A stretch of DNA of 64,000 bases, from positions 1,612,001 to 1,676,000 of the forward strand of contig NZ_CP108393.1 of NCBI RefSeq assembly GCF_035961655.1, given 5' to 3'. The position numbers and the translations under genes were made by a program. The notes under the pieces are model-generated. The model was not told where the DNA came from. It was given only the letters and a program-made list of their open reading frames with translations, and did no database searches. Below, one piece after another: positions 24,259 to 33,160 of the stretch. Source of the DNA: Streptomyces sp. NBC_01317 (GTDB lineage: Bacteria > Actinomycetota > Actinomycetes > Streptomycetales > Streptomycetaceae). Numbering within the stretch: position 1 is the first letter of the stretch; each line of letters opens with the position of its first letter.

Positions 24259-26001
24259 TCAGGGACGGGGCACGTTGCGGAGGTTGGAGCGCGCCATCTG
24301 GACCATGCGCCCCACTCCGCCGTCCAGGACGACCTTGCTCGCCGAGAGCGCGAAGCCCGTGACCATGTCCGCCTTGATCTTGGGCGGGATGGAGAGCGCG
24401 TTCGGGTCGGTCACCACGTCGACCAGCGCGGGCCCCTTGTGCTTGAAGGCTTCCTTGAGCGCGCTGCCGAGCTGCCGGGGCTTCTCGACCCGTACGCCGA
24501 AGGCACCGGCCGCCCGCGCGATCGCCGAGAAGTCGGGGTTGTGGTTGGTGGTGCCGTACGACGGCAGTCCCGCCACCATCATCTCCAACTCCACCATGCC
24601 GAGGGCCGAGTTGTTGAACAGGACGATCTTTACCGGCAGGTCGTACTGGACGAGGGTGAGGAAGTCGCCCATCAGCATGGAGAATCCGCCGTCGCCCGAC
24701 ATCGCGACGACCTGGCGCCCCCGGTCGGTGAACTGCGCGCCGATCGCCTGGGGCAGGGCGTTGGCCATCGAGCCGTGGCTGAACGAACCGATCACACGGC
24801 GGCGGCCGTTGGGGGTGAGGTAGCGGGCGGCCCAGACGTTGTTCATGCCGGTGTCGACCGTGAAGACGGCGTCGTCATCGGCGAGTTCGTCCAGAACGGA
24901 CGCGACGTACTCGGGGTGGATCGGAGTGTGTTTCTGCACGTTGCGGGTGTAGGCCTTGACCACGCCTTCGAGGGCGTCCGCGTGTTTCTTCAGCATCTTG
25001 TCGAGGAACTTGCGGTCCGTCTTGACCTTCACCCGGGGGGTCAGGCACCTCAGCGTCTCGCGTACGTCGCCCCACACCGCGAGGTCCAGCTTGGAGCGGC
25101 GGCCGAGGTGTTCCGGCCGCACGTCGACCTGGACGATCTTGACATCGTCGGGGAGGAAGGCGTTGTACGGGAAGTCCGTGCCGAGCAGGATCAGCAGGTC
25201 GCACTCGTGGGTGGCCTCGTAGGCGGCGCCGTAGCCGAGGAGCCCGCTCATCCCGACGTCGTACGGATTGTCGTACTGGATCCACTCCTTGCCGCGCAGG
25301 GCGTGGCCGACGGGGGACTTGACGCGTTCGGCGAACTCCATGACCTCGGCGTGGGCGCCGGCCGTGCCGCTGCCGCAGAAGAGGGTGACGCGACCCGCCT
25401 CGTCGATCATGCGGGCGAGCTTGTCGATCTCGGCGTCGGCGGGGCGTACGGAGGGGATGGAGGTGACCAGCGCGTGCTCGACCGCCCGTTCGGGGGCGGG
25501 CGCGTCGGCGATGTCACCCGGGAGGGTGACGACGCTGACCCCGCCCTGGCCGATCGCGTGCTGGATCGCGGTCTGGAGGAGGCGGGGCATCTGCTTCGGG
25601 TTGGAGATCATCTCGCTGTAGTGACTGCACTCCCGGAACAGCTGGTCGGGGTGGGTCTCCTGGAAGTAGCCGAGGCCGATCTCGCTGGAGGGGATGTGCG
25701 AGGCGAGGGCGAGGACGGGGGCCATGGAGCGGTGGGCGTCGTACAGGCCGTTGATGAGGTGCAGGTTGCCGGGGCCGCAGGAGCCGGCGCAGGCGGCGAG
25801 CTTGCCGGTGATCTGGGCCTCGGCGCCGGCCGCGAAGGCGGCGGTCTCCTCGTGCCTGACCTGCACCCATTCGATGGCGGAGTTGCGGCGGATGGCGTCG
25901 ACGACGGGGTTGAGGCTGTCGCCGACAACTCCGTACAGCCGTTGGACGCCTGCCCTGGCGAGGATGTCGACGAACTGCTCCGCCACGTTCTGCTTGGCCA
26001 T
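24259..26001 (-). CDS. poxB: Thiamine-diphosphate pyruvate oxidase/dehydrogenase PoxB
   Basis: A 580-residue ThDP enzyme of the pyruvate dehydrogenase (quinone)/pyruvate oxidase group, converting pyruvate to acetate and CO2 at the membrane. The N-terminal domain contains the catalytic Glu (VRHEETAAFAAGAEA). The central FAD/Rossmann-type domain includes LLILLGTDFPYNAFL. The C-terminal cofactor motif is SGDGGFSMLMGDFLTL...NNSALGM. The length matches the family. It stands alone, 78 bases after the PP2C-like gene on the same strand. Confidence 0.92.
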   Translation of the reverse strand: MAKQNVAEQFVDILARAGVQRLYGVVGDSLNPVVDAIRRNSAIEWVQVRHEETAAFAAGAEAQITGKLAACAGSCGPGNLHLINGLYDAHRSMAPVLALASHIPSSEIGLGYFQETHPDQLFRECSHYSEMISNPKQMPRLLQTAIQHAIGQGGVSVVTLPGDIADAPAPERAVEHALVTSIPSVRPADAEIDKLARMIDEAGRVTLFCGSGTAGAHAEVMEFAERVKSPVGHALRGKEWIQYDNPYDVGMSGLLGYGAAYEATHECDLLILLGTDFPYNAFLPDDVKIVQVDVRPEHLGRRSKLDLAVWGDVRETLRCLTPRVKVKTDRKFLDKMLKKHADALEGVVKAYTRNVQKHTPIHPEYVASVLDELADDDAVFTVDTGMNNVWAARYLTPNGRRRVIGSFSHGSMANALPQAIGAQFTDRGRQVVAMSGDGGFSMLMGDFLTLVQYDLPVKIVLFNNSALGMVELEMMVAGLPSYGTTNHNPDFSAIARAAGAFGVRVEKPRQLGSALKEAFKHKGPALVDVVTDPNALSIPPKIKADMVTGFALSASKVVLDGGVGRMVQMARSNLRNVPRP

Positions 26002-26078
26002 GGGAAGGTGCCCTCTCTGGTCTCCGGTCGCCGGTCTCCGGCCGCCGCCCTGGGTCCATCAACCCACGCCGGGCGGGG

Positions 26079-29000
26079 TTACGCCTCCCAGACCGCGACG
26101 GCCGTGCGGTCGTCCGCGTACCCCTTGACCCTGAGTTGGGTGTCCGCGAGATAGGACGCCAAACCTGGCGGTTCGGCGGAACCCCAGCGGTCGGCCAGCT
26201 CGGCCGCGAGGGCCGGGACGCCGCGCAGCGGTTCGGCGAGGCCGGGGCTGCACAGGAGGAGGGTGTCGCCCGGGAGGGCGACGGAGGCCCGGAAGCGGAA
26301 CGGTTCGGCCTGCGGGGGCACCGGCTCCTCGACGTACGGGGCAGGGGGTGTCGGGATGCCAAGGTCCATGGTCAGCCGGTCACGGCGGGGGGTCTCGGCG
26401 GGCCGGGAGCCGAAGCCGACGACGGCTTCGCCGGTGAGGGCGGCGGGGTCGGGGACGGCGGGTTCCAGGTCCTGCCAGGCGCCGTCCCTGAGGCGGAAGA
26501 GGCCGCCGCCACCGACCCCGAAGAAGACGCGGGTACGGCAGTCGGGGTCGGCGGAGAGCAGCAGGCAGCGCAGGCTCGCGGTGTACGCGTCGGGCGGGAG
26601 GCCCAGCTCGGCGGCGCGGGCGCGGAGCTTGCCGTAGCCGCGATCGGTGAGCCGTTGCAGTCCGGCCTTGAGGTCACCCCTGCGGCCGGCCCTTATGTCG
26701 TCGGAGAGCCGGCCGTGACTGCGGCCGACGGCACCGCCGATCCAGTGACAGGCGTCGGCGGCGGCGAGGTGGGCGCCCTCGGTGGCGCGGACGCCGGTGG
26801 CGACGGCCACGAGGATGAGCGCGGCATCGCCCTCGCCGAAGCGCGCGGTGAGCAGCGTGTCGCGGCGGGGCTCTCCCCGGTAGCGCCCGGAGTCGCCCCG
26901 TACGGAGGCGGCGCGCAGGGTGTACGTCCCGTAGCGGGCGCCGTCGAGCACGGTGTCGGCGACCAGCTCGCGGAGGCGGTCGGCGTGGGCGGGGGGCAGG
27001 GCGGTGGGCTCGGGGTCGTAGGTGGGCGGCCCCCCACCGAGATACCCGACACCGGGCCGCTCACCGGCGGGGAAGTCCTCGGCACTGTCCCGCCCGGCGG
27101 CGGCGAGAGCCACCACGGACCGCCCGTCCTCCGCCCGGGGCTCGCCGACCCCCCACCCCACGGCCTGCACGGGCGCCCCGGGCCCGTCGAGGGCGGGGAG
27201 GCGGGGGTCGTTGGCGGGGGCGCCGGGGGGCGCGGGCCGGATCGGAGGTGGGGCGGGCGGCCCAGGGAGCGTGGCATCGATCGCGGGTGGGACGGGCGCC
27301 CCCGAGGGCGCGGATTCGGTCGTCGGCGGCGGGGGCGGCACCGGGGGCGCGGGGTGGTGGCTCGCGGGCGGCGCGGACGGCACTGGGGGCGCAGGGGGCG
27401 CAGGGTTGACCGACGGCGGCGCAGGCGGCCCCTGGGGCTCGGGTCCGACCACGGGCGCCACGGGCGGCCCCGAGGGCGCAGGGTGATCCGACTGCGCGGC
27501 GGGCGTCCCAGACGACGCAAGCGGCCCCTGAGGCGCGGGTCCGACCACGGGCGCCACGGGCGGCCCCGAGGGCGCAGGGTGAACCACCGGTGGCGCGGGC
27601 GGCCCCGAGGGCGCGGGTCGCCTCGCGGGCGGCGCTGGCGGCCCCTGGGGCCTGCGGTCGACCACGGGCGGGTCCGAGGGCCGCGGGGGCCTGGGAGCGA
27701 CCACGGGCGGGTCCGAGGGCCGCGGCGGCGGACTCACGTCCTCGGCGTCGCCGGAGGACTCCCCGGCCGGAGCGGCCGGACCCCAGGCGGCTCCCGGCGC
27801 GGCGTGCGGGTTCCTGCCGGACGGCAGCCCACCGGCCGCCCAAGCCCCCTCACGCACACCCGCACCCGCATCCGGGCCCTGCCCGGCCCGGTCGGCACCG
27901 TCCGACGCGTCGGCATCCGCACCGACCGGCCCGGGGGAGGTCGGCGCCCCCGACTCTGCCCCAGTCCCGGGCCGCACGGAAGGCGGCGCCCCGTCCGATG
28001 AGTCGGCGGCCGAGGCCGGCGACGACTCGGGCTCAGCCGGAACCACATCCGGCCGTACGGAAGCCGAGGACCGGGAAAGCCCGGGTCCCTCCGGCTGAAC
28101 CGGAATCAAGCCCCCAGAAGGTCCAGACTCCGCAGGAGCCGAACCGGACGGCTCAGGCGACCCGGACTCCGCCGGAACGGCGTCCGACCACTCCCAGGCC
28201 GAGGCCCCGGACGGCCCCGGCCCAACCGGAACGGTGTCCGAACGCTCCGGGGACGAGGCCCAACGATCGCCGGGCTCCGCCCGAACGGCGCCCGGACGTT
28301 TCGGACCCGAGGCCCGAGGCGGCCCTGGCTCCGCCGGCACCTCGTCGGACCGCTCCTGGGCCGAGAGCCCGGGGGGTTCGGGCTCTGCCCGGCCCGTATC
28401 GCTCCGCGCCGCGGGCGGGGCCCAAGCCAGGCCGGGCTCTCCCGGCCACGCCGGGGCCGAGGCCCCGGAAGGTTCGGGCTCCGCCCCCACCGTGTCCGGC
28501 CGCCCTGGAGCCGAGGCCCGAGGCGGTTCGGACTCTGCCAGTACGCCGTCCGGCCGTTCCAAGGCCGGAGTACGACGAGTTCCGGGCTCCGCCGGGACCG
28601 CGTCCAACCGCTTCCGGGCCGAGGCCCCGGGAGACTCGGGCTCTGCGGGCACCGCATCCGGCCGCACCGAAGCCGGGGACCAGGAAGGTCCGCCCGGTTC
28701 CGGCCGCACCGGGGCGGACGCCCGGACCTCGTCCGGGCGCACCGGGGCCGAGGCCCCAGGAGGTTCCGACTCCGCCGGAACCGGGCCGGGCGGCTCCGGG
28801 GCCGACGCCCGAGGGGCCCCGGACGCCTCCGGAATCGCGTCCGACCACTGCCGGGCCGAGGCCGGAGGGGAATCGGAGTCGGCACGGCTCGCGTCGGGCG
28901 GCACCGCCGGTGAGGTCCACGACCTTCCGGGCTCCCCCGGCCGCGCCGGGGCCCCGGGAGGTTCGGGCTCGGGCCGGATCGCGTCCGGACGGTCCGGGGA

Positions 29001-29381
29001 CACCGTCCCGGACTGCGCGGGATCTGCCGGAACCGCGTCCGGGCGCTTCGGGGGTGTGGTCCCTGGAACGGCGGGAGCTGGGTCGGCTCCGGTCGGGCCC
29101 TCCGGGGGTGACGGCCAGGGGGCTCCCGGGGACGCTGAGGTGTTGGTTCGGTGCGGGTGAGGGGTGGGTTGTGGGAGGGGCGCGGCGTCCGTCGGGGCGT
29201 ATCGCGGGGGTTGTTGTTCCCACCACGCCCGTGGTCGCTGCGTCTCCGGGGACGCCACCGCGTCCACCGCCGAGGCGAAGTGGTCGTCGAGTGCGTCCCC
29301 GGTGCCCATGTCCTGCGCGGACTCGTCGTACAGACGGTTCCACCAGTCGTCGGCGTCCGGCCGCTCCCCCTGCTCGCTCAT
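26079..29381 (-). CDS. PP2C-like protein with giant low-complexity N-terminus
   Basis: An 1100-residue protein. Only the last 300 or so residues form a globular PP2C-type domain: ASVRGDSGRYRGEPRRDTLL, LILVAVATGVRATEG, VVGFGSRPAETPRRDRL and GYADDRTAVAVWEA. The usual metal-binding ADG is ATG here and other Asp residues differ, so phosphatase activity is doubtful, although this divergent form recurs in Streptomyces. After a structured start (DDWWNRLYDESAQDMGTGDA) come about 750 residues of Pro/Ala/Ser/Glu-rich sequence in degenerate repeats. GC-rich wobble positions on this strand and a ribosome site before the ATG support the minus-strand reading over the long opposite-strand frames. Confidence 0.8.
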   Translation of the reverse strand: MSEQGERPDADDWWNRLYDESAQDMGTGDALDDHFASAVDAVASPETQRPRAWWEQQPPRYAPTDAAPLPQPTPHPHRTNTSASPGAPWPSPPEGPTGADPAPAVPGTTPPKRPDAVPADPAQSGTVSPDRPDAIRPEPEPPGAPARPGEPGRSWTSPAVPPDASRADSDSPPASARQWSDAIPEASGAPRASAPEPPGPVPAESEPPGASAPVRPDEVRASAPVRPEPGGPSWSPASVRPDAVPAEPESPGASARKRLDAVPAEPGTRRTPALERPDGVLAESEPPRASAPGRPDTVGAEPEPSGASAPAWPGEPGLAWAPPAARSDTGRAEPEPPGLSAQERSDEVPAEPGPPRASGPKRPGAVRAEPGDRWASSPERSDTVPVGPGPSGASAWEWSDAVPAESGSPEPSGSAPAESGPSGGLIPVQPEGPGLSRSSASVRPDVVPAEPESSPASAADSSDGAPPSVRPGTGAESGAPTSPGPVGADADASDGADRAGQGPDAGAGVREGAWAAGGLPSGRNPHAAPGAAWGPAAPAGESSGDAEDVSPPPRPSDPPVVAPRPPRPSDPPVVDRRPQGPPAPPARRPAPSGPPAPPVVHPAPSGPPVAPVVGPAPQGPLASSGTPAAQSDHPAPSGPPVAPVVGPEPQGPPAPPSVNPAPPAPPVPSAPPASHHPAPPVPPPPPTTESAPSGAPVPPAIDATLPGPPAPPPIRPAPPGAPANDPRLPALDGPGAPVQAVGWGVGEPRAEDGRSVVALAAAGRDSAEDFPAGERPGVGYLGGGPPTYDPEPTALPPAHADRLRELVADTVLDGARYGTYTLRAASVRGDSGRYRGEPRRDTLLTARFGEGDAALILVAVATGVRATEGAHLAAADACHWIGGAVGRSHGRLSDDIRAGRRGDLKAGLQRLTDRGYGKLRARAAELGLPPDAYTASLRCLLLSADPDCRTRVFFGVGGGGLFRLRDGAWQDLEPAVPDPAALTGEAVVGFGSRPAETPRRDRLTMDLGIPTPPAPYVEEPVPPQAEPFRFRASVALPGDTLLLCSPGLAEPLRGVPALAAELADRWGSAEPPGLASYLADTQLRVKGYADDRTAVAVWEA
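27160..29130 (-). repeat. Degenerate coding repeats in the PP2C-like gene
   Basis: Two repeat families encode the unstructured arm. The 5' part of the gene has units of about 19-22 codons resembling DAVPAEPESPGASAPxRP. The part next to the phosphatase domain has shorter units resembling APSGPPVAPVVGPxPQGPP. Units vary by substitution and length but keep the frame. Confidence 0.85.
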
Positions 29382-29670
29382 GCCCCTATCTTCGACCGCG
29401 ACAGGGAGGAGAAAACGGGGCGACCGGAAAAATTAAGTCCGCCGGGCGGCCCCACCCCCCACGGGAAGGACGCCCGGCAGACGTTCACAGTGTCAGCGCG
29501 GGGCAGATGCGCCGGCGCGGAGACCGGGGGCATCACCCTCCCCGAGCAAATCCAGGTCAGGCTACCCAAGGGGCATATGACCGGGGTCTGTTGCTGCTGT
29601 GATGGCGCCACCTTCGCAGAGCGCGCGGCCGAAAGGGGATGATGGGGGCGGCGGGTTTACGCCGTGGCTG

Positions 29671-29697
29671 GTTTCCGCCACGGTTCGCGGCGGAAAC
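29671..29697. promoter_or_regulatory. Perfect inverted repeat, possible operator
   Basis: GTTTCCGCC, nine bases, then GGCGGAAAC. The arms are perfect and the centre-to-centre spacing is 18 bases. It lies about 120-150 bases upstream of the regulator gene at 29818, and there is no T-run, so an operator is at least as likely as a terminator. Confidence 0.5.
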
Positions 29698-29723
29698 AGG
29701 ACGCTCCCGGGGGTTGATCTCTC

Positions 29724-29784
29724 GGGTCTCCCAGGGTCTCCCAGGGGTTCCAGAGGTCGCCATGGGTCGCCATGGATCTCCAAG
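29724..29784 (+). repeat. 10-bp tandem repeat cluster
   Basis: GGGTCTCCCA occurs twice in tandem followed by the variant GGGGTTCCAG; after one base, GGTCGCCATG occurs twice in tandem followed by GATCTCCAAG. The whole block keeps a 10-base period, one helical turn, and ends 33 bases before the regulator start. Confidence 0.85.
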
Positions 29785-29817
29785 AGGTACGGCGGTGTGC
29801 GGTGAGGACGGTGCAGG

Positions 29818-30828
29818 GTGCTGGGAGCGATAGGTCTCGACGAGAGACAGGAGTCCGCGTACCGCGCGCTCGTGGCCATCGGTGCCGCGGACGTCTCGGA
29901 CCTGGCCCACCGCCTCGCCCTGCCCGAGGCGGACACCGAACGGGCCCTGCGCCGCCTGGAGCGCCAAGGACTGGCCGCGCAGTCCTCCGCCCGTACGGGA
30001 CGCTGGGTCGCCGCTCCCCCCGCCGTCGCGCTGGGCGCGCTCCTCACCCAGCACCGCCACGAGCTGGAACAGGCCGAGCTGGCCGCGGTGCTCCTCGCCG
30101 AGGAGTACCGCGCCGAGGCCAGGGAGCCCGCCGTGCACGACCTGGTCGAGGTCGTGACGGGCGCGAGCGCCGTCGCCCACCGGTTCGTGCAGTTGCAGCT
30201 CGGCGCCACCACGGAGGTCTGCGCCCTGGTCACCGGCAAGCCCGTCGCCGTGACGGGGATGGACAACGAGGCCGAGGAACGCGCCGCGCGACGCGGCGTC
30301 GCCTACCGCGTCGTGATCGAGCGCGAGGTACTGGCCCTGCCCGCCGGCATCACCGAACTGTCCGCCGCCCTCGGCAGGGACGAGCAGGTCCGCGTCATCG
30401 AACGGGTCCCCACCAAGCTCGTGGTCGCCGACCGCAGCCTGGCCATGGTGCCGCTCACCGGGCGGGGCGCCGAACCCGCCGCCCTGGTCGTCCACGCGAG
30501 TGGACTGCTGGAATCGCTGCTGGGCCTGTTCGAGGCGGTGTGGCGCGAGGCCCTGCCCCTGCGGCTCGGGTCCGGCGAGGGCGAGGGCGACGGCGCCGAG
30601 ATCCTGGAGGACGCGCTGCCGGGACCCGACTCCACCGATCTGGAGGTGCTGTCGCTGCTGCTCGCCGGGATGACGGACGCGAGCGTCGCGAAACAGCTGG
30701 ACCTGGGGCTGCGGACCGTACAGCGCCGGGTGAAGGGGCTGATGGAGCTGAGCGGGGTGACCACCCGGTTGCAGCTCGGCTGGCACGCGTACGAGAAGGG
30801 GTGGGTGGCGCGGGAGTCCCGGGGCTGA
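29818..30828 (+). CDS. TrmB-like/LuxR-type helix-turn-helix regulator
   Basis: A 336-residue regulator with two DNA-binding-type ends. The N-terminus is a TrmB-like winged helix (LDERQESAYRALVAIGAADV, DLAHRLALPEADTERALRRL). The middle (residues about 95-250) is the sensor region of this Streptomyces family. The C-terminus is a LuxR-like helix-turn-helix (EVLSLLLAGMTDASVAKQLD, then LGLRTVQRRVKGLMEL). The start is GTG 29818 with GAGG about ten bases upstream. Members are usually orphan response-like regulators of secondary metabolism. The target is unknown; the upstream repeats may bind it. Confidence 0.88.
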   Translation: MLGAIGLDERQESAYRALVAIGAADVSDLAHRLALPEADTERALRRLERQGLAAQSSARTGRWVAAPPAVALGALLTQHRHELEQAELAAVLLAEEYRAEAREPAVHDLVEVVTGASAVAHRFVQLQLGATTEVCALVTGKPVAVTGMDNEAEERAARRGVAYRVVIEREVLALPAGITELSAALGRDEQVRVIERVPTKLVVADRSLAMVPLTGRGAEPAALVVHASGLLESLLGLFEAVWREALPLRLGSGEGEGDGAEILEDALPGPDSTDLEVLSLLLAGMTDASVAKQLDLGLRTVQRRVKGLMELSGVTTRLQLGWHAYEKGWVARESRG

Positions 30829-30903
30829 AACCGGTCCCGGGGCCCGCCGCGCCACGCCCCTCCGCGACCTGCGGGACCGCTCCCGTTCCGGCACGCTGGG
30901 CAG

Positions 30904-31386
30904 ATGGACGTGTGGCAGCTGGTGCTGGTGGGGCTTGTCATGGTCCTCGGCCTGTTCGGCGTGCTGGTCCCGGGTGTGCCGGGCCAGGCCATCGTCTGGG
31001 CCGCCGTCCTGTGGTGGGCGCTGGGGGACACGTCCGACGCGGCCTGGGTCGTCCTGATCGGCGCCACGGCCCTGCTGCTGCTCAACCAGGCGCTCAGACC
31101 GCTGCTGCCCTCCCGCCGGAGAACCAGGACGGGCGCGCCCCGGCGCACCCTGCTGGTGGGCGGCACCACCGCGATCGTCGCCTTCTTCGTCGTTCCGATC
31201 GTGGGCGGCATCCTGGGCTTTGTCGGGGGCATCTACGGCGCCGAGCGGATCCGGCTCGGGAGCCACCGGGACGGCTGGGCCTCCACCCGTACGGTGATGC
31301 GCACCGCCGGATACCCCCTGCTGGTGGAGTTGTTCGCGTGCCTGCTGGTGGTGGGCGCCTGGCTGGGCGCACTGATCTGGGGCTGA
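30904..31386 (+). CDS. DUF456 membrane protein
   Basis: A 160-residue DUF456 protein with four to five membrane helices: LVLVGLVMVLGLFGVLVPGV, AAWVVLIGATALLLLNQAL, TAIVAFFVVPIVGGILGFVG with the Gly-rich family motif, and ELFACLLVVGAWLGALIWG. Function unknown. It follows the regulator by 75 bases on the same strand. Confidence 0.88.
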   Translation: MDVWQLVLVGLVMVLGLFGVLVPGVPGQAIVWAAVLWWALGDTSDAAWVVLIGATALLLLNQALRPLLPSRRRTRTGAPRRTLLVGGTTAIVAFFVVPIVGGILGFVGGIYGAERIRLGSHRDGWASTRTVMRTAGYPLLVELFACLLVVGAWLGALIWG

Positions 31387-31450
31387 TGGCACTGGTCCGG
31401 AGCTGAGAGCACCGGTCCGGAGCTGAGGGCACTGGTCCGGGGTTGAGCGC
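31381..31450 (+). repeat. 20-bp tandem repeat, 3.5 copies
   Basis: Units (G/A)GCTGA(T/G)(G/A)GCACTGGTCCGG repeat at exactly 20-base spacing from 31381, covering the stop codon of the DUF456 gene and the space before the PPOX gene. Each unit contains a TGA in the same relative place. Confidence 0.9.
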
Positions 31451-31474
31451 GCCGCCCGCGTGTGAGGCTGGGGC

Positions 31475-31840
31475 ATGACCGAATTCAGTGACGCCGAGCG
31501 CGCGTATCTCAGGACCCAGCGGCTGGGGCGCATGGCCACCGTCGACCCCAAGGGGCAGCCGCAGGCCAACCCGGTCGGCTTCCATCCGCAGGACGACGGG
31601 ACGATCCTCATCGGCGGGTACGCCCTCGGCACCACCAAGAAGTGGCGGAACCTCCTGACCCACCCCAAGGTCGCGCTGGTCGTCGACGACATCGTGAGCG
31701 TCACGCCGTGGAAGGTGCGCGGGGTGGACATCCGGGGTGAGGCCGAGCTGCTGACCGGACCGCACGACCTCGGTCCGCACTTCAGCGAGGAGCTGATCCG
31801 TATCCATCCCCGGAAGATCCACAGCTGGGGCCTGGAGTGA
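31475..31840 (+). CDS. PPOX-class F420-dependent oxidoreductase
   Basis: A 121-residue split-barrel flavin/F420-binding protein of the pyridoxamine-phosphate-oxidase-like class. Features are LRTQRLGRMATVDPKGQPQA, GTTKKWRNLLTHPKVALVVD and IRGEAELL. Such enzymes use deazaflavin F420 to reduce small substrates. The full single-domain length is present. The substrate is not predictable. Confidence 0.9.
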   Translation: MTEFSDAERAYLRTQRLGRMATVDPKGQPQANPVGFHPQDDGTILIGGYALGTTKKWRNLLTHPKVALVVDDIVSVTPWKVRGVDIRGEAELLTGPHDLGPHFSEELIRIHPRKIHSWGLE

Positions 31841-31875
31841 GCCGCACCCCGGACCCCGACTGAGGCCCCGAGGGG

Positions 31876-31905
31876 GCGGGGGCGGCCCGCTGGAGCGGCC
31901 CCCGC
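31876..31905. terminator. Bidirectional terminator hairpin
   Basis: GCGGGGGC at 31876-31883 pairs with GCCCCCGC at 31898-31905, with additional pairing CCCGC/GCGG inside the loop. It sits between the convergent PPOX and rsgA stops. Confidence 0.8.
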
Positions 31906-31917
31906 ACCCCCACCCGC

Positions 31918-33075
31918 CTACCGGAACTTCCCCCGCTTCGCGTCCATCGCCGCCCGCCCCTCCACGCCCATGCGCTTCCAGTCGCGCCGGATCTCGGCCC
32001 GGAGCCGCGCGTCCGTCTTGGCGACGATCCGCTGGTTCTCCCGCAGCAGCTTGCGGTAGCTCTCCAACCGCCGGTCGGAGAGCGAACCGTCCTCCACGGC
32101 GGCGAGCACCGCGCAGCCCGGCTCCGCGCCGTGCGCGCAGTCGTGGAAGCGGCACTCGGCGGCCAGCGACTCGATCTCCGAGAAGACCTGCCCGACCCCG
32201 CTCTCCGCGTCCCACAGCCCGACCCCCCGCAGCCCGGGGGTGTCGATCAGCACGCCCCCCGCGGGCAGCACGATGAGGTTGCGGGTCGTGGTGGTGTGCC
32301 GGCCCTTCCCGTCCACGTCACGGATGGCCTGCACCTCCATCAGCGGCCCGCCGAAGAGCGCGTTGGCGAGGGTGGACTTCCCGGCGCCGGAGACGCCCAG
32401 CAGCACACTCGTACCGTCCGAGACGACGGCGGAGAGCACCTCCACCCCCTCCCCCGTCTCCGCGCTGACGGCGAGCACCGGCACGCCGGGTGCGGCGGAC
32501 TCGACGTCCTTGACGAGATGGGCCAGTACGGAGGGGTCCGCCACCAGATCGGCCTTCGTGAGGACGATCACCGGTGCGGCCTCGCTCTCCCAGGAGGGCG
32601 CGGACTCCCGCAGCAGCGCCGCGCCGGTCGAGCTGGACATCGCGAGGGCGAGGAAGCGCTCGACACGCCCGAGGTCCAGCTCCACCGCGAGCGACACACA
32701 GATGACGATGTGGTCGACGTTGGTGGCGAGGACCTGGCCCTCGGAACGCTTCGACGAGGTGGACCGTACGAAGGCGGTCCGCCGGGGCAGCAGCGTCCGG
32801 ACGAACCGGGGGTCACCGCCCGCGTCGAGGGCGACCCAGTCACCGGTGCAGACGATGCGCATCGGATCGCGCGGTACGACGTACTCGGTGTCCGCCCGGA
32901 CCGGGCCGGCCGGCGTCACCACATCACACATACCGCGGTCGACCCGCACGACCCTGCCGGGCACCAGGCCCCGCTCGGCGTACGGGGTGAACTCCGCCTC
33001 CCAGCCCGCGTCCCAGCCGTAGGGGGCGAGCGGGTGCGACGGAGAAGCCTCGAAGGAGGCAGTGGAGAAAGACAA
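31918..33075 (-). CDS. rsgA: Ribosome small-subunit GTPase RsgA
   Basis: A circularly permuted GTPase that helps late 30S ribosome maturation. The OB-fold region (GRVVRVDRGMCDVVTPAGPV) precedes TKAD (G4), then GVSGAGKSTLANALFG (P-loop), DTPGLRGVG (G3) and a C-terminal zinc knuckle CRFHDCAHGAEPGC. I choose TTG 33075 (385 residues): AAGGG lies seven bases upstream and the protein then begins like other Streptomyces copies (SHPLAPYGWDAGW). The frame stays open to 33231 but the extra residues look untranslated. The SD is inside a perfect hairpin, and a short well-started ORF lies just upstream, suggesting translational control. Confidence 0.9.
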   Translation of the reverse strand: MSFSTASFEASPSHPLAPYGWDAGWEAEFTPYAERGLVPGRVVRVDRGMCDVVTPAGPVRADTEYVVPRDPMRIVCTGDWVALDAGGDPRFVRTLLPRRTAFVRSTSSKRSEGQVLATNVDHIVICVSLAVELDLGRVERFLALAMSSSTGAALLRESAPSWESEAAPVIVLTKADLVADPSVLAHLVKDVESAAPGVPVLAVSAETGEGVEVLSAVVSDGTSVLLGVSGAGKSTLANALFGGPLMEVQAIRDVDGKGRHTTTTRNLIVLPAGGVLIDTPGLRGVGLWDAESGVGQVFSEIESLAAECRFHDCAHGAEPGCAVLAAVEDGSLSDRRLESYRKLLRENQRIVAKTDARLRAEIRRDWKRMGVEGRAAMDAKRGKFR

Positions 33076-33081
33076 GGGGAA

Positions 33082-33096
33082 ACCCTTCACAAGGGT
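33082..33096 (-). promoter_or_regulatory. Hairpin masking the rsgA ribosome site
   Basis: On the minus strand ACCCTT-GTG-AAGGGT forms a perfect six-pair stem with a three-base loop. Its 3' arm is the AAGGG Shine-Dalgarno of rsgA. A competing pairing of AAGGG with the following CCCTT would also hide the start codon. Confidence 0.6.
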
Positions 33097-33160
33097 GGCC
33101 CCGGCCACGCGCCTCGGGCGCGGAAGCTCTGGATCGGAGAAAGCGACGCAGAGAAACAGG

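Larger units (their letters stand above)
29382..29817. other. 436-base gene-free region upstream of two genes
   Basis: Divergent spacer between the PP2C-like gene and the TrmB/LuxR-type regulator. It holds a perfect 9-base inverted repeat (29671-29697) and a cluster of 10-base tandem repeats (29724-29784). An AT-richer stretch (GGAAAAATTAAGTCC near 29427) could be the promoter region of the minus-strand gene. No credible gene seen. Confidence 0.6.

Noticed and set aside
26136..28001. Long plus-strand open frames opposite the PP2C-like gene
   Set aside because: They mirror the repeat-rich minus-strand gene; high GC keeps both strands open, and the products are Gly/Arg-rich with no family features.
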